Assembly: GCA_021782995.1 (NCBI GenBank)
Contig: JAJXUI010000026.1
Location: 1-39,207, forward strand
Reading direction: 5' to 3'
Source: Pseudomonadota bacterium
Lineage (GTDB): Bacteria > Pseudomonadota > Gammaproteobacteria > Burkholderiales > Gallionellaceae
Length of the DNA stretch: 39,207 bases
Made by a program: the position numbers and the translations under genes. The notes beneath the pieces were generated by a model that saw nothing but the letters and a program-made list of their open reading frames with translations, did not search any database and was not told where the DNA came from. This document shows positions 31,640 through 39,207 of this stretch, one piece after another. Each line of letters opens with the position of its first letter. Within the stretch, counting starts at the first letter, position 1.

Positions 31640-34600
31640 TGTGTCACCGACGTCTTTTCAGGAGGGCCGCCGCGACTCCAGAAGGTTTCTGTTTCGATTG
31701 TCAGGTCATATTTGCCCGGCAGTTTTTTCCAGCGGCTGGCAATTTCAGTCTTGACTGCTTTCAGGCGGGCATTGACCAGGCTTTCATCCTCGGTCTCCGC
31801 CAGGTAGGTCAAGCGCAATACGGAGGGGGCCTTCTGCAATTCTTTGAGCAGTAGATCCAGGCGTTGTACCCATTGCATGCGCATGTCCGGAGTGCCGGGT
31901 TCAAACACCGCATCTGCCATGTCCATTTTCACGACTTTGTGGATTGCTGCAGCAAAGTTGAATTTCAGCATCTTGCCTCGGGTGGCACGCTGCACTCGTG
32001 GATTTTCGGTGGTGATACGGTAGCCGCTGGGCAGGGAGCGGTCATCCAGTTTGATGATGTAGTTGGAGCCGCGATCCGGGTCCGGCACGACAGCACAGGT
32101 GATGTGGAATCGCCCCTGCTTGTCTGTGGTCACAATCAGGCCGCGTGCCGTTGCCAGGCGGATGCCGGGCAGGCCCTTTTCGCCTTCGTCCTGGTAGCCA
32201 TTGAGGTTGTTGTCGTCAAATACTTTGCCGATGACATCCGAGCAGTCGAGTGTGGGGTCGGGTATGACCCGAACTGTGGCGGTGGCGACCGGGGAGCCGG
32301 CACCGCTGGTGATGGTATTGAAGACCTGGGCACGGTTGACGTATTTGCCTTCCTTTACGCCCGCGCCCACTATCAGCATGAGTTGTATGGTGCGCTTGGT
32401 GTTGGTTGCCAGTTGCAGGTTGTTCCAGGTCAGGCTGGTGGTTGTCACCGCCGGTTCTACAGGCTGGCCATCCAGGCGTCCGGAGCCTGCGACATATTTG
32501 AATCCCGGCGGGAAGGTGTCGACGACGCTCATGCTGCTCAGGGTCACGGCGAGTGTATTGCTGACGGTGATCGTATAGGGCACCAGCTGGCCCTTGGTGA
32601 CGTTCTGCAAGGGGGAGGTCTTGGTGATGCTGACGGCGTTGTCCAGCCGCGGGTCCAGCGGGATGTGGTTGTTGAAGAGCTGGCTATGTCCCGGAATTTG
32701 CGTGCTGTTGAGTGCGAGTTTCAGGTAGTAGTTGGTGCCGGCGGTATTTGCCGCAACGGATACGCCGGGCGCGAGTTCGGAGGTTTGTGCTTCGCAATAA
32801 CTGGTGGTTGCCGGGATGGCGTCCGTCGCGCTGGCCGGGCATGTCGGTACCGAGAAGGCGGCGGTTGAGGCGCTGGTTTGGGGCGGGATGATCAGCGACT
32901 GGCCTGGCATGAAGGCCGCAGGCGATGTGGTTTGGATGACGTAGTTGCCTCCCGATGGGCAGGCTGCGTCGCTGAAGTTCATGTCGAATTTGTAATAGCC
33001 GCTGGCCAGCGTGACCTGCCCTTGCTGTGCCGGGTCGTCGAAACAGGTCGACGGTAACGGTGTGCTGCTGCCCGCAGGATACATGGTCAGTGTGGCACCT
33101 GTTGCTGCCGTGCGCAATATGGCGTTGTACACCACGCCGTCAGGGTCTATCGGCAGGTTCAGGTTCTGCAGGTTGCTGCCGGAGCCTGCTGATACGCCAG
33201 AAATTTCCTGCAAGCCATTGAAGAACGCAGAGCTGGCCTTGCCCAGTTTCGCAGTCGTGGCAACCGCAGCTGGTGCCAGGAATTTCAGGTCGTAGCGATC
33301 TGCCTGTAACACGACCGGAGTCAGGCCTTGCACCACGTACAGACCATTTGCATCGGTTGTCACGACACCCAGCAGGGTGCTGCCGCGATAGACATTGACC
33401 GACCAGCCCGACAGATTGAGCTCGCCGGTATCGGCAAGGTTATTGAAATTGGCATCATGCCAGACATGTCCGTTCAGCGTAGCACTGCCAGGAATGCCGC
33501 CCACATCGATAGAGACCGCTGCAGTAGCGGACAGCACCGGTGCTGCATTCCAGTCCATCTTGCCGGTATTGGTAATGGTCGTGCCTGTTGCAAGATTGCT
33601 GGCAATCAGAACCCGGAACCGCAATTGTGCAGTGTTGCCCGCTGCTAGTGAACCATAGGTGGCGGCATAATTTGCCGTTATCACGGACCCTGAAACAGTT
33701 ACGCCTGATGTCGATCCGTTCAGGGTTGCAGAGTTAGCAATATAGCTGACCTGGCTTGCCAATGGTGAGGTACTCAGATCGTCTGTCAGCACCAGGTTCG
33801 TGACTGCTGCAGATCCTGTATTGGTCGCCTGCAACAGGTATTCCAGTTGTCCGCCCGGCAATGCCGCACCGCCCCCCACGACTGTCACCTGCTTGGTCAG
33901 CAGAATCTGTTGTGCCGTGCCAACCACTATGGTAGTCGCTTGATAACCATTGCTGCTATTCCCGTCAGCATCTGTTTCCTGACTCGGCAATTCTGCGCTG
34001 GTCAGCAAACCCTGATTGCTGATCACAGTCCCTGTCGCCACACCGGCATTGACCGTGACATCAAACACAACCGTTGCACTCTGGTGTGCACCTATGCTTC
34101 CGGGGGCACTGGAAACCGCTTCGACCGGAATGCCTGCGATCAAGGGAGATACACCGCCATCAGGCTGATTTACCGGGTTGCCATTGAGGAAGGTGCTGTC
34201 AGTCACATAGGTCGTATTTGCCGGAACCGCATCGGTCAGCTGAATACTGGTCGCTGGAATGGAAGACAGGTTGTTGATCGTAATGGTGTAGCGTAATACA
34301 TCACTTGGGTCAGTGACACCATTTCCGTTATTGTCCGTATGCAAGGCTACCGTCTTTTGCACAACCAGCAACGGGAAATTGCCGACAATATTCAATGTTG
34401 GGTCATTCGCAGTCGCAGTGGCCGGGTCATCAGAGGGCTTCTCCGAAAATGTCCCGCTCCCCAAACCCGATCCATTTACAAATCCCTGATTGGAGATGAT
34501 GGTGCCATTCAGCACATTGCTGTTGATCTGCACTTCGAAGGTGACTGTGGCGACATTGGATGTTGTCGTACCAGAATCCGCGCGCATGACACCAGCTGTT

Positions 34601-37600
34601 AAATTTTCCGGCGCGTTGATCAGCATGCCCGACTGCAGTGGAGATACGCCGCCAATATCCGAGACTACAACCCCGTTCAATCGGGTGGATCCCGCTACGT
34701 AACTTGTATTGGCAGGCAAGGCATCCTTCAGGCTGACATTGCTGGCATTCTCATTACCGATATTCTTGATCGTAATGGTATAGCGCAGATGATCACCTGC
34801 CATCAGCACATTGGGATCTCCGGTCAGATCCTGAGAAGATTTCTGCACACGGAATGATGGTGCGGATGTAATGTGCGTTTGCGTTGCATCTTCATCGCCG
34901 ATTGTCGCAGGAACATCCGCACCATTCACATAGGGATCATCACTGTTCAATGGCGGATTGGTAATGGTCGGCAATTGCGCCTGATTCAGGACAGTGGTTC
35001 CACTTGTGATGACAGGTGCGAGCGTGACCTCAAACTCTATCGTTGCCGTATCGCTGCCCCCGGGTGTCGCTGAAACATTCGCGGTCAGACTGATATTGCG
35101 GATATCCACCAGGCCTGTACCCTTTGAACCCCCTGTGCTCGTTGTAAAGGTTGCCGATGCTCCCGTTGGTATGGAAGTCAGGGTTAATGTTCCCGGTACA
35201 AAATCCGCAACTGAATTCAACCTGTCCAGCTCATCCGTGAATTTGAAATTATTGACGGCGAAGGTGCTCATATTCTGGATGCTAATGGTGTAATGCAAAC
35301 GATCACCGGGTGATGCCGCACTGTTTGCACCCTCAAGTTGCCCTGTCGTGACATTTCTGACAGTTTTCCTGAATTTCAGGACCGGAATGTCAATCGTAAC
35401 GGTATGCGCATCCTGCCAATCCGTAGTGCCCGGTGTGCCATCGGTCGCACCCGGCGTGCTGCCATTCGCCAAGGTCAGGGTGTTGCTGTAGGTATGTATC
35501 TGGCCTGATGCGACATTGGCTGGTGTTGTGTCCGCAGTTGACCATTTAGTCGCGCCTGCGAGATTCGTCAGCGATACGCCGGCATAATTATCCGCATCCA
35601 GGCTGGCCTGGTAGTTGATAACCAGATGTTCGTTAGGCGCAATATTCGACTGTGCAGATTTCTTTTGCAGGACCAGTCTGCAGGTTGTTGCAGTTGGCGA
35701 TGAATTTGAAAATAATATATTATAATCAGTATCTTGAACAAGACTTCGAATGATGTTTGTGCCATCGGTAATTTGCACGGATACGATTGTGGGCTGGCTA
35801 TCGCACATGCCGCCCGGATTCGGGTTAGGCAGGATGTCAGTAATTTCCGGATCATATGCTTTGCCCGTACCCGTATTGGTCACATCCAGCCTGAAATTTC
35901 CAGGTGTACCGATATGCATGGTGGCAGGACCACTCTTTTGCATCGTTAACACCGGGGTGACCAGATTCATGCTGGCCGATGCAGTGGCGGTCGAAGTCTG
36001 GCTACCATTGTCGCCATCGATTTTATTGAAGGTATAGGATGCGCTATTCTGAAAAGTCGCGGGTGTCAGGTTACGGTTGGTGACGCTGTCATTCAGGACC
36101 ACGGTAATTTCGAACACTGCCTGCTGGCCAGCTGGTATATCCAGCCCGCCGCTGTTTCCGCAAGTAATGACCAGGTTCTTGGGGGCACCGCTCACCACTG
36201 GTGCACAATCAGCTACCAGTCCAGCACCCGTTACCTGCGTGATGCTGCCGGATACGTAACTCATGTCAGCCGTCGAAGCCGACAAATCATCCAGGATGCG
36301 CACATCATAGAGCGATGTCGTCATCGCACTGGAAGGAACCGTTATCCGGTATTTGAATTGTTCGCCAATGGCAGCAGAAGTTTGCAGGGCAGTTTTCCCC
36401 AAAACTGTTGCAGCCGCACTGGATATGGAAGATGTATTGGAGCTGCCCGTATAACATCTGCGCTTGTTGACGTCATCAGTCGGACCCAATGGCATATCCT
36501 GACTGTCGTATGAGCAGTAATTTGCATTCACTGCATTCGTAACTGTCACGCCTGCACTTAACGTGTTATTGACCGTAACGTGATAAACCAGGTGCAGATT
36601 ACCCGATGCCGGAATCGCAAACTGATTGGCCGTACCGGATGCAAAATCCCAAGTGGCAGTATTCGTTGAGGTGTTGTAATTGAACAAGCCGGAAATTGAG
36701 CCCAGTATATTGTTACCATTCAATGTCGCACTATCCATGGTAATAGTGGATGCGCCATTTTGCAGTTCACGCGCAATTACATCCGTCAACACCAGATCAT
36801 AAGCAGGCGCTGCGCCTGCAGCATTGTTGATATCTACCGTATAGGTCACCGTATCTCCAATGGCAACCGTAGAAGTTGTATGCGGTGAAACTGCTGCCGT
36901 CTTGCTTATGGTCAACACAGGTTGCAGCAACGTTACGGTTTTGCCATTTTGCGGAAATGCCGTTGAAGTGTCAGATTTCAGATAAGTGAATTTCGCGGTG
37001 TTGGCAAGCGACTGGCTGGCCAGCTGTGACAACACCGTGCTATTGATTACCCTGGCACGGTACTTGATGACAAAATAGCTGGCAGCATCATTATTGGAAG
37101 TTGTCGCATGGCTGTTGGTAATATCGCCAAGATTCCAGGTCACCGTTTCCCCACCTGCCGCCGGATCACCCGAAACCGTAATGGCGCTGGTGTTGATGGC
37201 CGCATAGGTAAATACTCCGCCCTGGGTATAACTGTCAGTGCCATTGGTATCACCGTTGATGCTGATGATTGAGTCAAACTGCAATCCTTGAGGCAATACA
37301 TCGACCACTTTCGCTGAAAGTGTCGTACCGAAGGACATGTTGAGGTTAAGCTGATATTCAATCAGGTCCCCTACCCGCACATTATCATCTCCGGGGGGAG
37401 CGACAGATTCATAAGTATCGCTGTTCCGGATCTTGAAAATATTGGAGTAATCGGTATAAGGCGACCTGTTTACAGAGATCGTACTGTAATAGTCGTTATA
37501 AGGCGTAGCAGGAACAGAATAACCACTGCCATCACGCTCGCCATATCCTGCCCCAGACCCATCGAGACTGGTCCACTGCACCAGGGAGGCGCTGGTCAGG

Positions 37601-39207
37601 TTGCTCATGGTACCTACCGTATAAGTCGCCTGGTATGTCAGTTCGACATAACCCCCTGCCGGTATATCTATATTATTTGCCGTACTCCAGGAAATTGTCT
37701 GTCCAGACACACTTGGTGTTGCATTGCCAACCGTGGTGCCACCAAATGTTGTAAAGGCAGCACTACCGCCTACATAAGTGAGCCCTGCACTCAATGTTTC
37801 AGTAATTGCCGCATCAAAGGCCTCGGAATAGTTTCCTCCAGTGGCAGCTGTCAGTCTGAGTGTATACGTTAAAGTACCAGTCGAATCTGCCAGGCTCTTG
37901 GTCAGATTAATCAATGGCTCCACTACCGTGACAGCAGCTGGAGAAGAAGACAGGGGAACTACAGTCTGGTTCTGATAAGTGATACTTGCTGAATTTCTCA
38001 GGCTGCCTCCGGCATTGGTTGCCGTATCGTTGTTAACGTACGCTGTGTAGGTAACAAGAATGCGCGGTGTGAAATGCGCAGGTGGCGTTGCAGCATTGTC
38101 ATCTTCTTCATTGGTTACGACATCGCCAATATTCCAGGTAACCGTATTCCCGGAGACTGTCGGCGCTGAAATCGATCCCGGAGAAGCAATGTTCTCGAAT
38201 GTATAGTTGATGCTTGCAGCATCAACATGATATACGGCACCGGCAGAGCCGCTCGCCAGGTTGTCGGTCAAAACCACATTTTTTGTCACGCCTTCCGGGA
38301 AGGAGAGCGCAACCTGGAACTGCCGGGTTTCCCCGATGGCGGCCACTGCTGATGGTGTCACTGGAAGCGTAATGCTCTTGCTGATAGCAACATCGGATAC
38401 GGTAAATGTGGAACTTGCCGTAATATGATAATCATTCAAAGCCGGACTTGCCGATCCGTCACGCATGCCCGTAGCAGAACCATTGGCACCTAAGCCCCCG
38501 GTAAGTGATAGCGCTGTACTGGCCAGGGACGTCCAGGTGGCCTGTAGCTGATTCGTGATGCTTTCATTCGGTTGCACACCCGATGCACCGCCAATCAGTT
38601 GGACTTGATAGGTAAAAGTCTTGCTGGTGCCTGCCGCAATCGAGTTGAAAATGAAAACCGGCTGATTTGACACTGCGGTATCAACACTGTCAGGCGGCCC
38701 AGCACCTGCGACATTACCCGCATAATTCAGCTTGATGAGCGACAAATTATCCGAAATCCTTGCATTGTATGCAGTTGCAGATCCCGTATTGCTGGCTGTG
38801 ACAGTAACCGTAATGATGTCTCCCGCATCGGCATGCACCAGGGGATCCTGTGTTGCTGTTGAAAATTTGGTGGCAATGCTTAATGCAGGCTCCTTTATTT
38901 CTGCATCAACCGCATCAAAGTACAAATAGGTATCTGCACCAGCGAGACTGGTATAGTGGGTATAGGCGTTTGAACGATTGGCCACACCCAGTGCACCACC
39001 ATTTCTTTTCACTTCTCCGTTATTGGCATTCACCGAATTTTCAACGCGCGCATAGAAATCCACTGCAAAATCAAAATAATTTCCTGTTGGCTTCTTGGTT
39101 AATGTCAAATCTCCAAAATCCCATTCGAGTATGCTGGGAGTAGTCGTCGTTGATGCGATGCAAGTCGGCGTAATCGTAGTGCCTGCCGTTGACTGGATAC
39201 CCGCCGC
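31636..39207 (-). CDS. Giant DUF11-repeat surface protein, 5' end beyond the window
   Basis: At least 2,523 residues are visible; the frame is open through the window edge, so the signal region and true start are missing. About twelve DUF11-type Ig-like repeats occur, recognisable from K(T/S)...GD.l.YTI.i.N....a..v.l.D.lP...tYV..S, e.g. near 34,850 (FRVQKSSQDL), 34,350 (LVVQKTVALH), 33,900 (ILLTKQVTV) and 32,620 (VSITKTSPLQ). Two SdrD-B-like domains with calcium-loop-type sequences lie near 33,450 (GHVWHDANFNNLADTGE) and 32,200 (GKVFDDNNLNGYQDEGE). The last 130 residues resemble a degenerate OmpA-like domain. Such proteins are long extracellular stalks or adhesins. Its stop overlaps the start of the OmpA/barrel gene (ATGA), so it is translated just before its likely outer-membrane partner. 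Part of it is markedly GC-richer than the rest. Confidence 0.85.
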   Translation of the reverse strand, partial: AAGIQSTAGTTITPTCIASTTTTPSILEWDFGDLTLTKKPTGNYFDFAVDFYARVENSVNANNGEVKRNGGALGVANRSNAYTHYTSLAGADTYLYFDAVDAEIKEPALSIATKFSTATQDPLVHADAGDIITVTVTASNTGSATAYNARISDNLSLIKLNYAGNVAGAGPPDSVDTAVSNQPVFIFNSIAAGTSKTFTYQVQLIGGASGVQPNESITNQLQATWTSLASTALSLTGGLGANGSATGMRDGSASPALNDYHITASSTFTVSDVAISKSITLPVTPSAVAAIGETRQFQVALSFPEGVTKNVVLTDNLASGSAGAVYHVDAASINYTFENIASPGSISAPTVSGNTVTWNIGDVVTNEEDDNAATPPAHFTPRILVTYTAYVNNDTATNAGGSLRNSASITYQNQTVVPLSSSPAAVTVVEPLINLTKSLADSTGTLTYTLRLTAATGGNYSEAFDAAITETLSAGLTYVGGSAAFTTFGGTTVGNATPSVSGQTISWSTANNIDIPAGGYVELTYQATYTVGTMSNLTSASLVQWTSLDGSGAGYGERDGSGYSVPATPYNDYYSTISVNRSPYTDYSNIFKIRNSDTYESVAPPGDDNVRVGDLIEYQLNLNMSFGTTLSAKVVDVLPQGLQFDSIISINGDTNGTDSYTQGGVFTYAAINTSAITVSGDPAAGGETVTWNLGDITNSHATTSNNDAASYFVIKYRARVINSTVLSQLASQSLANTAKFTYLKSDTSTAFPQNGKTVTLLQPVLTISKTAAVSPHTTSTVAIGDTVTYTVDINNAAGAAPAYDLVLTDVIARELQNGASTITMDSATLNGNNILGSISGLFNYNTSTNTATWDFASGTANQFAIPASGNLHLVYHVTVNNTLSAGVTVTNAVNANYCSYDSQDMPLGPTDDVNKRRCYTGSSNTSSISSAAATVLGKTALQTSAAIGEQFKYRITVPSSAMTTSLYDVRILDDLSASTADMSYVSGSITQVTGAGLVADCAPVVSGAPKNLVITCGNSGGLDIPAGQQAVFEITVVLNDSVTNRNLTPATFQNSASYTFNKIDGDNGSQTSTATASASMNLVTPVLTMQKSGPATMHIGTPGNFRLDVTNTGTGKAYDPEITDILPNPNPGGMCDSQPTIVSVQITDGTNIIRSLVQDTDYNILFSNSSPTATTCRLVLQKKSAQSNIAPNEHLVINYQASLDADNYAGVSLTNLAGATKWSTADTTPANVASGQIHTYSNTLTLANGSTPGATDGTPGTTDWQDAHTVTIDIPVLKFRKTVRNVTTGQLEGANSAASPGDRLHYTISIQNMSTFAVNNFKFTDELDRLNSVADFVPGTLTLTSIPTGASATFTTSTGGSKGTGLVDIRNISLTANVSATPGGSDTATIEFEVTLAPVITSGTTVLNQAQLPTITNPPLNSDDPYVNGADVPATIGDEDATQTHITSAPSFRVQKSSQDLTGDPNVLMAGDHLRYTITIKNIGNENASNVSLKDALPANTSYVAGSTRLNGVVVSDIGGVSPLQSGMLINAPENLTAGVMRADSGTTTSNVATVTFEVQINSNVLNGTIISNQGFVNGSGLGSGTFSEKPSDDPATATANDPTLNIVGNFPLLVVQKTVALHTDNNGNGVTDPSDVLRYTITINNLSSIPATSIQLTDAVPANTTYVTDSTFLNGNPVNQPDGGVSPLIAGIPVEAVSSAPGSIGAHQSATVVFDVTVNAGVATGTVISNQGLLTSAELPSQETDADGNSSNGYQATTIVVGTAQQILLTKQVTVVGGGAALPGGQLEYLLQATNTGSAAVTNLVLTDDLSTSPLASQVSYIANSATLNGSTSGVTVSGSVITANYAATYGSLAAGNTAQLRFRVLIASNLATGTTITNTGKMDWNAAPVLSATAAVSIDVGGIPGSATLNGHVWHDANFNNLADTGELNLSGWSVNVYRGSTLLGVVTTDANGLYVVQGLTPVVLQADRYDLKFLAPAAVATTAKLGKASSAFFNGLQEISGVSAGSGSNLQNLNLPIDPDGVVYNAILRTAATGATLTMYPAGSSTPLPSTCFDDPAQQGQVTLASGYYKFDMNFSDAACPSGGNYVIQTTSPAAFMPGQSLIIPPQTSASTAAFSVPTCPASATDAIPATTSYCEAQTSELAPGVSVAANTAGTNYYLKLALNSTQIPGHSQLFNNHIPLDPRLDNAVSITKTSPLQNVTKGQLVPYTITVSNTLAVTLSSMSVVDTFPPGFKYVAGSGRLDGQPVEPAVTTTSLTWNNLQLATNTKRTIQLMLIVGAGVKEGKYVNRAQVFNTITSGAGSPVATATVRVIPDPTLDCSDVIGKVFDDNNLNGYQDEGEKGLPGIRLATARGLIVTTDKQGRFHITCAVVPDPDRGSNYIIKLDDRSLPSGYRITTENPRVQRATRGKMLKFNFAAAIHKVVKMDMADAVFEPGTPDMRMQWVQRLDLLLKELQKAPSVLRLTYLAETEDESLVNARLKAVKTEIASRWKKLPGKYDLTIETETFWSRGGPPEKTSVTQ

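Noticed and set aside
31864-32868. Plus-strand open frame of 334 codons
   Set aside because: Antisense to the GC-rich part of the DUF11 gene, where stop codons are rare on the opposite strand; translation is low in complexity.
31636-39207. CRISPR or DNA tandem repeat within the DUF11 gene
   Set aside because: Repetition is at the protein-domain level only; the DNA copies are divergent with no constant repeat-spacer pattern.

Overview
The window looks like chromosomal DNA of a Gram-negative bacterium, most likely a betaproteobacterium (Nitrosomonadales-like, e.g. near Gallionellaceae or Methylophilaceae). This rests on roughly 50% GC, an LPS-type heptosyltransferase, OmpA-type domains, lipobox lipoproteins, the proteobacterial tesA/ybbA/ybbP arrangement and the style of the proteins. 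The taxonomic guess is an inference. I see no tRNA, rRNA, CRISPR array, insertion sequence or integrase.

Region 1 (1-4867, minus strand) holds accessory metabolism and protein-quality genes. The AmmeMemoRadiSam trio (amrB-amrA-amrS) is tightly coupled and is followed by an alpha/beta hydrolase that is cut by an in-frame TAG. Upstream of the trio sit two different phosphoribosyltransferases and a ClpP-like serine protease.

Region 2 (5077-14257, plus strand) is an envelope-glycan cluster with overlapping or nearly abutting genes: a YbhN/LPG-synthase-TM-like membrane protein, a GT9 heptosyltransferase, an SppA-type protease, a GT-C (GT39/ArnT-like) glycosyltransferase, DprE1-like and DprE2-like enzymes, a HAD phosphatase, a UbiA-type polyprenyl-phosphate phosphoribosyltransferase, and a second YbhN-like protein. 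Together they form a plausible complete route from PRPP and polyprenyl phosphate to polyprenyl-phosphoryl-D-arabinofuranose, plus a candidate user enzyme and candidate flippase. This is best known from mycobacteria.

Region 3 (14254-19421) has a deletion-scarred response regulator/diguanylate cyclase remnant, a rhodanese, the divergent TesA-type esterase and YbbA/YbbP-type ABC transporter whose start codons overlap on one CATG, a 64-residue CxxC protein between the two transporter genes, and a small lipoprotein.

Region 4 (19474-39207, mostly minus strand) looks like an uncharacterised cell-surface system. It contains a Ser/Thr kinase fused to a cyclic-nucleotide-binding domain; a secreted transglutaminase-like protein and a FecR-domain protein that share a coiled-coil motif; LPP20-like and small lipoproteins; and two giant translationally coupled genes. 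One giant encodes a triple-OmpA plus beta-barrel protein of about 1,700 residues. The other encodes a DUF11-repeat protein of more than 2,520 residues whose 5' end lies beyond the window. A MYG1-family hydrolase and an unrecognised 223-residue protein sit between the two halves.

No gene-free stretch exceeds about 210 bases.
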